Positions 1-5,578 of a stretch of DNA of 8,774 nt are shown here, piece by piece. The stretch comes from an uncultured Bacilli bacterium (GTDB lineage Bacteria; Bacillota_I; Bacilli_A; RF39; UBA660). The stretch is from assembly GCA_944358495.1 (NCBI GenBank), contig CALVRF010000055.1, positions 1 to 8,774 of the forward strand. The letters are read 5' to 3'. The notes under the pieces were generated by a model, which was not told where the DNA came from, made no database searches, and worked only from the letters and a program-made list of their open reading frames with translations. Position 1 is the first letter of the stretch, and every line of letters begins with the position of its first letter. The translations under genes and the position numbers were made by a program.

Positions 1-11
1 ATATGAATGAC

Positions 12-45
12 AAATGAGGGGCAAAGTATGAAACCCCTTGTTTTT
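12..45 (+). terminator. Terminator-like hairpin at left edge
   Basis: Bases 12-21 can pair with 34-43 (10 bp including two G-U pairs, core AGGGG/CCCCT) around a 12-nt loop, and the downstream arm runs into a T-rich stretch (41-45). This has the form of an intrinsic terminator for a transcript entering from the left. All three plus-strand frames hit stops within the first 17 bases, so an upstream gene could end here, but none can be identified. Confidence 0.45.
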
Positions 46-96
46 ATTATATAAAAACTGTCCAGTGATAAGTATGTTATAGAGTAATTTATAAAT

Positions 97-167
97 AAAA
101 AAACTAACAAACATTTTGCTTTTTCTATCAAATTTGTACACCAGCAAAATGCTGAGTTAGTTTTTTT
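97..167 (-). terminator. Bidirectional lexA terminator
   Basis: A long two-part hairpin lies just beyond the lexA stop codon. The outer arms 97-108 and 156-167 pair perfectly over 12 bp (A-tract plus CTAAC/GTTAG), and the inner arms 112-120 and 143-151 pair perfectly over 9 bp (CATTTTGCT/AGCAAAATG) around a 22-nt loop. A/T tracts at the stem base provide a U-rich end on either strand, so it can stop lexA transcripts and also anything entering from the left. Confidence 0.75.
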
Positions 168-176
168 GATTGTTTT

Positions 177-794
177 TTAAATTTTACGATATAATCCAAT
201 GGCCTTACCTAAAATAGTAACATTATCTAGAATAATAGGGTCCATGGTATCATTTTCGGGTTGCAATCTAAAATGATCTTTTTCTTTGTAAAAGGTTTTT
301 AAGGTAACTTCGTTATCGTTGTTCATAGCTACAACAATTTCACCATTACGGGCGGTGTTTTTACGTTCGACAATGACGACGTCACCATCTAAGATTCCGG
401 CATTAATCATACTTTCACCACTTACTTTTAAGGTAAACACTTCTTTGCCTTTTGGGAGTAAATAAGCTGGTAAACTGAAATATTCGTCTGGCATTTCGAT
501 AGCTTCAATAGGAGAACCGGCTGTAATTTTACCTAATAAAGGAACATCGATAATTTTTTCACTATTGTCTGCAAATTCATTATCAACTAAAAGTTCGATA
601 GCGCGATTTTTAGAATTGTCTTTGCGGATGATTCCTTTTTTTTCGAGATTTTTTAAATGAGCATGAATAGTGGCAGGCGATGAAATATTTAGGGCTTGGC
701 CTATCTCTCTAACTGTTGGCGGATAGCCATGGGATACAATATAGGATTTTACAAAGTCAAGAACATCTTTTTGTCGACTTGTTAATTTTTCCAT
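177..794 (-). CDS. lexA: LexA repressor of the SOS response
   Basis: This is the SOS repressor, which binds SOS boxes and inactivates itself when RecA filaments form on damaged DNA. It has 205 residues, a normal length. The N-terminal winged helix-turn-helix spans about residues 1-70, with the typical opening TSRQKDVLDFV and the recognition region PPTVREIGQALN...SPATIHAHLKNLEKKG. The latent protease domain spans about 85-205: the self-cleavage bond is Ala92-Gly93 (ITAGSPIEA), the nucleophile is Ser128 in SGESM, and the general-base Lys166 lies in EVTLKTF. A strong AGGAGG (804-809) sits 9 nt before the ATG. The promoter (-35 TTGACT at 851-846, -10 TAAGAT at 828-823, 17-bp spacer) overlaps an SOS box, so autoregulation is expected. 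The gene is divergent from an SOS-controlled microprotein gene, as lexA is from yneA in Bacillus. Confidence 0.98.
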   Translation of the reverse strand: MEKLTSRQKDVLDFVKSYIVSHGYPPTVREIGQALNISSPATIHAHLKNLEKKGIIRKDNSKNRAIELLVDNEFADNSEKIIDVPLLGKITAGSPIEAIEMPDEYFSLPAYLLPKGKEVFTLKVSGESMINAGILDGDVVIVERKNTARNGEIVVAMNNDNEVTLKTFYKEKDHFRLQPENDTMDPIILDNVTILGKAIGLYRKI

Positions 795-822
795 TATTTT
801 TTTCCTCCTTTATTCTAAATAC

Positions 823-851
823 ATCTTAACACATTTTTTGTGTAAAGTCAA
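823..851 (-). promoter_or_regulatory. lexA promoter
   Basis: Reading the minus strand, TTGACT (851-846) is followed after exactly 17 bp by TAAGAT (828-823), with a TGTGT just upstream of the -10. Transcription would start near 816, leaving a leader of about 20 nt that carries the AGGAGG. The -35 overlaps the first SOS box, which explains self-repression. Confidence 0.8.
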
Positions 852-862
852 ACAAATGTTTG
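849..862. promoter_or_regulatory. SOS box 1 (LexA operator, lexA side)
   Basis: CAAACAAATGTTTG matches the Gram-positive LexA consensus CGAACRNRYGTTYG at all but one position (A for G at position 2). It overlaps the -35 element of the lexA promoter, the classic place for autorepression. Confidence 0.85.
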
Positions 863-871
863 AAAAAGTCA

Positions 872-900
872 TTGACACGAATATTTGTTCGTGCTAAAAT
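872..900 (+). promoter_or_regulatory. SOS-controlled promoter of the microprotein gene
   Basis: A perfect -35 TTGACA (872-877) is separated by 17 bp from -10 TAAAAT (895-900). The spacer consists almost entirely of SOS box 2. A near-consensus promoter held shut by a LexA site is the expected design for a strongly induced damage gene. Confidence 0.88.
876..893. promoter_or_regulatory. SOS box 2 (LexA operator, microprotein side)
   Basis: CACGAATATTTGTTCGTG is an 18-bp dyad with perfect 6-bp outer arms. Its core 878-891 (CGAATATTTGTTCG) fits the Gram-positive SOS consensus apart from T for C at position 5 and T at the R of position 8. It fills the spacer of the rightward promoter (-35 at 872-877, -10 at 895-900), so bound LexA would occlude RNA polymerase. 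Its centre is 29 bp from that of SOS box 1. Confidence 0.88.
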
Positions 901-924
901 TGAAGTACAAAAGGAGGTAATAGT

Positions 925-1053
925 ATGGAAATGTTAAAAAACAAAGTAACGATTGGATTAATTATTATGATTTTGGGGGTGGCTTATATTGGGGCCTTAG
1001 ATAATGCTCATTTTGAAGAAAATGACGAACATTCGGTTACAGTTAATGCTTAA
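925..1053 (+). CDS. SOS-induced single-pass membrane microprotein, positional YneA counterpart
   Basis: This 42-residue gene starts at ATG 925, preceded by an ideal AAGGAGGT (911-918) with 6-nt spacing, and ends at TAA 1051-1053. The protein has a short basic start (K5, K7), one hydrophobic segment (about residues 8-25, VTIGLIIMILGVAYIGAL) and an acidic tail (EENDE, 31-35) ending in HSVTVNA. It is divergent from lexA and driven by an SOS-box promoter, exactly where Bacillus has yneA, the division inhibitor built of one membrane helix plus an extracellular LysM domain. The terminal VTVNA resembles the first strand of a LysM, but the GDTLW part is missing and is not found in any frame downstream. 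Inference: a damage-induced cell-division inhibitor of minimal form, comparable in design to other tiny SOS inhibitors. Expression is very well supported; the function rests on position and regulation, not on homology. Confidence 0.8.
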   Translation: MEMLKNKVTIGLIIMILGVAYIGALDNAHFEENDEHSVTVNA

Positions 1054-1060
1054 CTAGTGT

Positions 1061-1088
1061 TTGCAAAAGACTTTAGATTTGTTATAAT
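1061..1088 (+). promoter_or_regulatory. tkt promoter
   Basis: TTGCAA (1061-1066) and a consensus TATAAT (1083-1088) are separated by 16 bp. The start would be near 1095, giving a leader of about 17 nt with the ribosome site AGAGGG (1101-1106). No terminator separates it from the SOS microprotein gene, so SOS read-through into tkt is also possible. Confidence 0.75.
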
Positions 1089-1111
1089 ATTTATAGAATA
1101 AGAGGGATACT

Positions 1112-3055
1112 ATGAATAATGTGATTAACAATTTAAAGTCTTTAGGCATTGATATGATTAATAAGGCTGGCAGTGGTCATCCAGGAATTGTTTTATCGTC
1201 TGCACCTATTATATATACAATATATGCGAATCATATGCATATCAATCCAAAGGATGTTAATTGGATTAATCGGGACCGCTTTGTATTATCAGCTGGTCAT
1301 GGGTCTGCACTTTTATATGCTTGTTTATATATGCTTGATTTTATTACATTAAAGGATTTAAAGGAGTTTAGACAGATTGGTTCAGTAACGCCTGGGCATC
1401 CTGAATATAAAGTGACACCGGGCGTTGATATGACAACAGGGCCTTTGGGTCAAGGCTTGGCTTCGGCAGTCGGCATGGCGATGGGAGCTAAACACATGAA
1501 AGAAAAGTTTAAAGATGCCAATTTAATTGATTACTATATTTATGTTTTATGTGGTGATGGCGATTTAATGGAGGGCATTAGTTACGAAGCAGGTTCTTTA
1601 GCTGGAACTTTAAATTTAGATAATTTAATTGTTTTATACGATTCAAATAATGTGTCTTTAGATGGCTCAACTAATATTACTTTTGATGAGGATGTGCGTG
1701 AACGTTTTGATGCTATGGGATGGTATACTACATTAGTTAGAAATGGCAATAACGTAAATGAAATTGATCGAGCTATAAAAAGAGCTAAAAAAAGTGGGTT
1801 ACCGTCATTAATAGAAGTTAAAACCATTTTAGGCGATGGTTCTTTGAAAGCAGGGACCAATGAAGTCCATGGCAAACCTTTGGATGTTATTGACATTCAA
1901 AGATTAAAAGAAAATTTAAACATTCCCGATGAAGAATTTTATGTCGATGAAGAGGCTAAAAAGGAATTTTGTGATAAAGTTAGTCAGAGGAGTGGAGATA
2001 AATATATTAAATGGTCTAATGATTATCAAGAATATATAAATGGCGTTTTAAATGGTCAAGAGAAAGTTTTACAAGATTTTTTTAGTAAACGTATTAATTT
2101 TAATATAAGAAAAAATCCTTTTGAAAAAATTGGTGCAGAAGCTCCAAGAGATAGCGGACAAAAGATCATTAATTTTTTGGCTGACCAAACAGACTTACTT
2201 TTTGGAGGCAGTGCGGATTTGTTTAGCTCATCAAAAAACTATATTATTGATGGTGGGGATTTTAGTAAGGAAAATTATGGAGGCCGGAATATTTGGTTTG
2301 GTGTCCGTGAGCATGCAATGGGGGCTATATTAAATGGTTTAGCTTTGTCGGGATATTTATCTTATGGTTCAACTTTTCTAACGTTTGCGGATTATTTAAA
2401 ACCGGCAATTAGGATGAGCGCTTTAATGGATTTACCGGTTACTTATATTTTTACGCATGATGCAATCAATGTGGGTGAAGATGGGCCAACCCATCAGCCG
2501 ATTGAACAGTTAGCTAGTTTAAGAGCAATCCCTAATTTTACAGTTTATCGACCAGCGGATTTTAAAGAAACTTTGGGGTCTTTTTTAACAGCAATGCAGA
2601 AACAAAAGCCATGTGCGATTGTACTTTCAAGGCAAAAATTACCGGTTTTGGATGGTACTGAAGCTGGTGAGGTTAAAAAAGGGGCTTATACAGTAAAAAA
2701 AGAAGAAAACAATCTTCAGGCAGTTTTGATTGCTACGGGTAGTGAAGTTAGCGTGGCTTATGATATTGCTTTAGACTTAGAACAAAAAGGTTATGGGATT
2801 AGAGTTGTTAGTATGCCATCTTTAGAACTTTTCGATAGCCAAACTAAAAAATATCGTTATAGTGTTTTACCAGTGGGTGTTAAAACATTTGTGATTGAAG
2901 CCGGTTCGTCTTTTGGGCTACGTAAATTAGTATCTAATGAGAAATATTTGATTACGTTAGATATGTTTGGTAAAAGTGGTCAAAGTGATGATGTTTTAAA
3001 GGCGATGAATTTTAGTAAAAAGCAAATTAAAAATCGGATTTCTAAATTATTGTAA
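1112..3055 (+). CDS. tkt: Transketolase
   Basis: This thiamine-diphosphate enzyme moves two-carbon ketol units between sugar phosphates in the non-oxidative pentose phosphate pathway, in the cytoplasm. It has 647 residues, slightly below the usual 660-670. The pyrophosphate-binding half holds SGHPG (21-25), GHGS (62-65), GPLGQG (110-115), the metal/cofactor motif GDGDLMEG (148-155) followed by SNN (178-180), and His253 (VHGKP). The pyrimidine half has the catalytic Glu400 in VREHAM, THD (His449), GEDGPTHQP (455-463) and the phosphate-binding SRQ (506-508). A C-terminal domain follows from about residue 530. GIVLSSAP after SGHP replaces the more usual GLPMGAAP. Ribosome site AGAGGG lies 5 nt before the ATG. 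It lies between the yneA-like gene and yneF, as tkt does in Bacillus; yneB and ynzC are missing upstream. Confidence 0.97.
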   Translation: MNNVINNLKSLGIDMINKAGSGHPGIVLSSAPIIYTIYANHMHINPKDVNWINRDRFVLSAGHGSALLYACLYMLDFITLKDLKEFRQIGSVTPGHPEYKVTPGVDMTTGPLGQGLASAVGMAMGAKHMKEKFKDANLIDYYIYVLCGDGDLMEGISYEAGSLAGTLNLDNLIVLYDSNNVSLDGSTNITFDEDVRERFDAMGWYTTLVRNGNNVNEIDRAIKRAKKSGLPSLIEVKTILGDGSLKAGTNEVHGKPLDVIDIQRLKENLNIPDEEFYVDEEAKKEFCDKVSQRSGDKYIKWSNDYQEYINGVLNGQEKVLQDFFSKRINFNIRKNPFEKIGAEAPRDSGQKIINFLADQTDLLFGGSADLFSSSKNYIIDGGDFSKENYGGRNIWFGVREHAMGAILNGLALSGYLSYGSTFLTFADYLKPAIRMSALMDLPVTYIFTHDAINVGEDGPTHQPIEQLASLRAIPNFTVYRPADFKETLGSFLTAMQKQKPCAIVLSRQKLPVLDGTEAGEVKKGAYTVKKEENNLQAVLIATGSEVSVAYDIALDLEQKGYGIRVVSMPSLELFDSQTKKYRYSVLPVGVKTFVIEAGSSFGLRKLVSNEKYLITLDMFGKSGQSDDVLKAMNFSKKQIKNRISKLL

Positions 3056-3062
3056 TTTTTTC

Positions 3063-3091
3063 TTGAAAAAAAACATAATTTCTAGTAAAAT
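3063..3091 (+). promoter_or_regulatory. yneF promoter
   Basis: TTGAAA (3063-3068), a 17-bp spacer and TAAAAT (3086-3091) begin 8 bp after the tkt stop. The predicted start near 3098 leaves only about 14 nt before the ATG, just enough for GAGAGG (3100-3105). There is no terminator after tkt, so yneF probably receives both tkt read-through and its own transcripts. Confidence 0.7.
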
Positions 3092-3111
3092 ACCTTATAG
3101 AGAGGAATGAT

Positions 3112-3339
3112 ATGATGGACTGGGGAGCATTTTTTATAGATTTGTTACAAATTTTAGGTGGACTAATAGTTGGTTTAGTAATTGGTTTTTTAATTGCTAG
3201 ACACTTTACTAAGAAACAATTAAAAGAAAACCCGCCTATTAATGAACAAATGATTAAAGCTATGATGTCTGGTATGGGGAGGACCCCAAGCCAAAAACAA
3301 GTTAATCAAATGATGAAACAAATGCAGAAATATATGTAA
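3112..3339 (+). CDS. yneF: YneF family (UPF0154) small membrane protein
   Basis: This 75-residue protein belongs to the UPF0154/YneF family, widespread in Bacilli and of unknown molecular role. One N-terminal membrane helix covers about residues 6-28 (glycine-rich, GGLIVGLVIGFLIAR). A positively charged cytosolic stretch then carries the family signature ENPPINEQMIKAMM (about 39-52) and GRTPSQKQVNQMMKQM (about 56-71). GAGAGG (3100-3105) serves either of two adjacent ATGs, 3112 or 3115. The second would give a 9-nt spacing and a protein one residue shorter. Placement after tkt agrees with Bacillus, where sirA lies between them; sirA is absent here. Its terminator begins inside the coding sequence. 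Confidence 0.93.
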   Translation: MMDWGAFFIDLLQILGGLIVGLVIGFLIARHFTKKQLKENPPINEQMIKAMMSGMGRTPSQKQVNQMMKQMQKYM

Positions 3340-3350
3340 TTTCTGCTTTT
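3324..3350 (+). terminator. yneF terminator overlapping the stop codon
   Basis: GCAGAAAT (3324-3331) pairs perfectly with ATTTCTGC (3339-3346) around a 7-nt loop, followed by TTTT and a further AT-rich stretch. The yneF TAA (3337-3339) lies at the end of the loop and the start of the second arm, so the last codons double as the terminator. Confidence 0.75.
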
Positions 3351-3353
3351 AAT

Positions 3354-3382
3354 TTGACATTTTTCCGAGTTTTTGTTAATAT
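3354..3382 (+). promoter_or_regulatory. Promoter of the GreA-like gene
   Basis: Perfect TTGACA (3354-3359), 17-bp spacer, TAATAT (3377-3382) with an extended -10 TGT directly before it. It begins only 4 bp after the yneF terminator tail. Confidence 0.85.
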
Positions 3383-3411
3383 AACGTACATATTTGAAAG
3401 GGGAAAGGATT

Positions 3412-4350
3412 ATGATTGATATTAATGATTTAAAGAAAAACGAAAAATTTGATGTTGACAAGTTATTGGAATATGGTTTTACTAGAAGCGAAAATGGCTA
3501 TGTTTTGGCTAAAATGCTTGATGAAGAAAATGACATTTTATTAATAGTTACGGTTTCGTTAGAGCTAAATGAAATTAGTGATATGGTTATTGATAATGCT
3601 AGTGGTGAAGAATTTTTAATGCTAAATATGCCGGCAGCTCAAGGTGCGTACGTTAATTATGTTAGGAAATTACGCGATTCTGAAATGTTAAATATTTATG
3701 GAAAATGTATAGCCCGTCAGGAAAGAAGTGTGTTAACAGGTGTTAATGATCCGGTTTATTTAATTCCAGAACAAGTTGTTGATTTAAAAGAACAATTAGT
3801 TGAGAAACAAGCTAAATTAGCTAACGAGGAAATGCTTTATCAAAATGTCATTAATAGTAGTTCTAAAAAAGTCAATGAAAAAGATGGAATGATTAGCGAT
3901 ATGGATAATTCTAGTGGTATTAATATAAGCAGACTACAAGAAGAAATTGACGGAATTTTAATGAAGTTAAAAGATTATAAATGCCCAGAACCAGTTGGCG
4001 ATTCGATTCAAATAGGCTCATTTGTAACTTATCGTGATGTTTTTGATGGACGTAGTCAAGGTGTGACAAGAACAGTAATAATTATTGAGGGAAATGTCTC
4101 TTCAAAAGCTCGTAAAAATTTTCGTGATGAAGGATTGCATGTAGCTACCATTGATTCGGCTTTAGGTCAGGCACTTATTGGACATACGACTAATGAAGTG
4201 ACTGAATTTTGTGTTGGTGATAATCGTGGTAATTGTGCAATTAAGCATGTTATATTTATCGAGGATGTTGATAATAAACGTATTTATGAGCGTTATGGTA
4301 TGGAAGAGACTACTAGAAGTTTTGGTAGTCATGGTGTGAAAAAGTTATAA
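3412..4350 (+). CDS. Two-domain protein with a GreA/GreB-type C-terminal domain
   Basis: This 312-residue cytosolic protein reads from ATG 3412, with AAAGGGG (3397-3403) 8 nt upstream; an in-frame TTG at 3394 is rejected. Residues 1-105 form a mixed alpha/beta domain (start IDINDLKK, then LLEYGFTRSENGYVLAKML). From memory, not a search, it resembles an extra domain attached to some clostridial MmcQ/YjbR-type proteins. Residues about 118-190 are charged and helical, with a break at 148-172 that contains an acidic EKDGMISDMD, reminiscent of the hairpin coiled coil of GreA. Residues about 196-285 look like the FKBP-like GreA/GreB C-terminal domain: IGSFVTYRD, then ATIDSALGQALIGHTTNEVTEF, comparable with the GreA pattern S-P-[LI]-G-x-A-L-[LI]-G-x-x-x-x-[ED]-x-V, and a closing IKHVIFIED. 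Inference: an RNA-polymerase-binding accessory factor. It is monocistronic, between its own promoter and terminator. Confidence 0.75.
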   Translation: MIDINDLKKNEKFDVDKLLEYGFTRSENGYVLAKMLDEENDILLIVTVSLELNEISDMVIDNASGEEFLMLNMPAAQGAYVNYVRKLRDSEMLNIYGKCIARQERSVLTGVNDPVYLIPEQVVDLKEQLVEKQAKLANEEMLYQNVINSSSKKVNEKDGMISDMDNSSGINISRLQEEIDGILMKLKDYKCPEPVGDSIQIGSFVTYRDVFDGRSQGVTRTVIIIEGNVSSKARKNFRDEGLHVATIDSALGQALIGHTTNEVTEFCVGDNRGNCAIKHVIFIEDVDNKRIYERYGMEETTRSFGSHGVKKL

Positions 4351-4355
4351 AGAGT

Positions 4356-4386
4356 AAAAGTTAGACGTTATGTTTGACTTTTTTTT
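4356..4386 (+). terminator. Terminator of the GreA-like gene
   Basis: An 11-bp stem (4356-4366 with 4372-4382, two G-U pairs) has a 5-nt GTTAT loop, and the T-run 4379-4386 follows, 5 bases after the stop codon. Its 3' arm also contains the -35 of the next promoter. Confidence 0.85.
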
Positions 4387-4402
4387 GGCATTAAGGTACT
4401 AT
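4374..4402 (+). promoter_or_regulatory. Promoter of the four-gene tgt operon
   Basis: TTGACT (4374-4379), 17-bp spacer, TACTAT (4397-4402); the overlapping TATAAT at 4400-4405 would give a 20-bp spacer and is less likely. Transcription from TACTAT would start near 4409, so the leader is only about 10 nt, carrying AGGTGA. The -35 lies in the downstream arm of the preceding terminator. Confidence 0.6.
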
Positions 4403-4418
4403 AATAATAGGTGATGAC

Positions 4419-4910
4419 ATGGAATCTTATGAAAGAATAATCGATAAAGTTGTAGGCGATGTTAAAAAGGAAATAACCGCGACTAATGTTCAAGAAATGG
4501 ATGCTTTATGTCGTTATGCTTCGCATAATATCAGTTATGATTTATCAAGTTTAGGAGTCGAGAATGTTGTTGAAGATATCAGCGAAGTGACAACGATTCC
4601 TTATAGTCATAGTTTTGTAATAGTTAAGACTTTTGAGGGCCCAGTTTTATATTATTTGATTGATATTACTTATAGTCAGTTTGTACCAGCTAAAAATAAG
4701 CAATTAAGAATTTTCGATGCTTGGCCTAGCGAGGAATTAAAGAAAAGCCAAAGTGGTGAATTGCTTTTGAATAGATTGTTAGAAAATGGTTACAGTCAAG
4801 TTGATGATAAGTTACTTAGTCTTTATTTAAAAAGCTTTGATCCGCATGTAGAAATTATTTTTACTTTAGAGGATTTGTTTTTTACCGAAGAAAAAAAGAA
4901 CGTTAAATAG
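4419..4910 (+). CDS. Possible papain/transglutaminase-like cysteine enzyme, uncharacterised
   Basis: This 163-residue soluble protein has no signal peptide or membrane segment. It is not a family I can name. What can be seen is a possible catalytic triad in the order and spacing common in the transglutaminase/papain-like fold: Cys31 at the start of a helix (MDALCRYASH), His64 in a strand (YSHSFVIVKTF) and Asp82 in the next strand (LYYLIDITYSQF). The pattern H-[SA]-F-V-x-V followed by [YL]-L-[IV]-D-x-T is typical of such proteins. The C-terminal half is charged and largely helical. It starts at ATG 4419 after a closely spaced AGGTGA (4409-4414). It is first in the operon, 32 nt before a glutamine-amidotransferase-type hydrolase gene. 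Two thiol hydrolases side by side suggest amide or isopeptide chemistry, but no substrate can be deduced. An ordinary hypothetical protein without catalytic activity remains possible. Confidence 0.7.
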   Translation: MESYERIIDKVVGDVKKEITATNVQEMDALCRYASHNISYDLSSLGVENVVEDISEVTTIPYSHSFVIVKTFEGPVLYYLIDITYSQFVPAKNKQLRIFDAWPSEELKKSQSGELLLNRLLENGYSQVDDKLLSLYLKSFDPHVEIIFTLEDLFFTEEKKNVK

Positions 4911-4912
4911 GT

Positions 4913-4952
4913 TTATTTGCATATATTATTAATGGTGATAATGTGCAAATAA
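4913..4952 (+). repeat. 9-bp inverted repeat spanning the GTG start
   Basis: TTATTTGCA (4913-4921) and TGCAAATAA (4944-4952) are perfect reverse complements 22 nt apart. The loop contains the ribosome site GGTGA (4934-4938), and the second arm covers two bases of the GTG start codon (4943-4945). In RNA this would form a hairpin over the translation start of the second operon gene. Confidence 0.6.
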
Positions 4953-5557
4953 TTGGGGTGATTGGTAGAGTTGATGACGATAAAGTTATAGCATATAAGC
5001 GAATATGTGATTGCTTGTTTGACTATGGAGTTTTTCCGATATGTTTGATTCCGCATTTAAATGAAAATTTAAGTTTTGATGCAAATAGCTTAGATGTGAT
5101 GAAAAAAATGATAAATTTGTGCGATGGCATTGTCCTGCAAGGTGGGGAAGAACTTAATGATTATGATTTAGAAATTGTTCGTTATTTGTACCAGCAAAAT
5201 ATTCCGACGCTGGGTATTTGTTTAGGAATGCAAATTATGGGGAAGGCTTTTGATGGAACTATTATTACAGGTGGTAACCATGATGTTAGTACAAATTATG
5301 TACATTATGTAAAGATTGATAAGTATAGTTTATTATTTGATATTTTAAAAAAAGAATATATTTTTGTTAATAGTAAACATCATGATTTTATTATTGATAG
5401 TTCATTATCACAAACGGCTTATTTTGAAGATGTTTGTGAGACCGTAGAAGATAAGGGAAAATTATTTTTTTTAGGCGTGCAGTGGCACCCTGAATATTTA
5501 AATGATGAAAATAGTGATAAATTATTTAAACGGTTTATAGGCAGTATAAAAAAGTGA
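4943..5557 (+). CDS. Class I glutamine amidotransferase, peptidase C26 type
   Basis: This cytosolic hydrolase has the class I glutamine-amidotransferase fold, closest in pattern to the gamma-glutamyl-GABA hydrolase (PuuD/peptidase C26) group, which cleaves gamma-glutamyl amide bonds. It has 204 residues, shorter than the usual 230-250. Visible motifs: opening IIGVIGRV, IVLQGGEE (63-70), the nucleophile elbow GICLGMQ with Cys93, the VNSKHHDFI segment (142-150) matching the family's V-N-S-x-H-H, and GVQWHPE with His182 and Glu184, which completes the Cys-His-Glu triad. It begins with GTG at 4943; the only nearby ATG (4941) is out of frame and stops at once. GGTGAT (4934-4939) is the ribosome site. 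The gene ends in TGA and lies 21 nt before tgt. The compact size and lack of a synthetase partner argue for a stand-alone hydrolase; the substrate is not known. Confidence 0.85.
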   Translation: MQIIGVIGRVDDDKVIAYKRICDCLFDYGVFPICLIPHLNENLSFDANSLDVMKKMINLCDGIVLQGGEELNDYDLEIVRYLYQQNIPTLGICLGMQIMGKAFDGTIITGGNHDVSTNYVHYVKIDKYSLLFDILKKEYIFVNSKHHDFIIDSSLSQTAYFEDVCETVEDKGKLFFLGVQWHPEYLNDENSDKLFKRFIGSIKK

Positions 5558-5578
5558 GATATAAGGTGAGGTATGGTT

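Noticed and set aside
135..150. Near-repeat of TTGTA(CA)CCAGCAAAAT also found at 5186-5200
   Set aside because: It is about 15 bases with a 2-base insertion, one copy in a terminator loop and one in a coding region; this is best explained by chance in AT-rich DNA.
829..843. ACACA-N5-TGTGT inverted repeat in the lexA promoter spacer as a third SOS box
   Set aside because: It lacks the GAAC/GTTC core that LexA needs.
1582..1896. 104-codon open frame on the minus strand
   Set aside because: It lies wholly inside tkt, antisense to conserved catalytic motifs, with no ribosome site and no recognisable product.
2121..2333. 70-codon plus-strand open frame
   Set aside because: It is in another frame within tkt, without a ribosome site; tkt is intact across it.
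3056..3071. T6C/GA6 inverted repeat after tkt as a terminator
   Set aside because: It has only a 2-nt loop, a stem made almost wholly of A-T pairs and no T-run after it; the -35 of yneF lies in it.
3394..3411. TTG start six codons upstream of the GreA-like gene start
   Set aside because: It overlaps the AAAGGGG that serves ATG 3412 and would itself have no ribosome site.
5558..5578. preQ1 riboswitch before tgt
   Set aside because: The gap is only 21 bp and holds just the ribosome site; there is no aptamer sequence.
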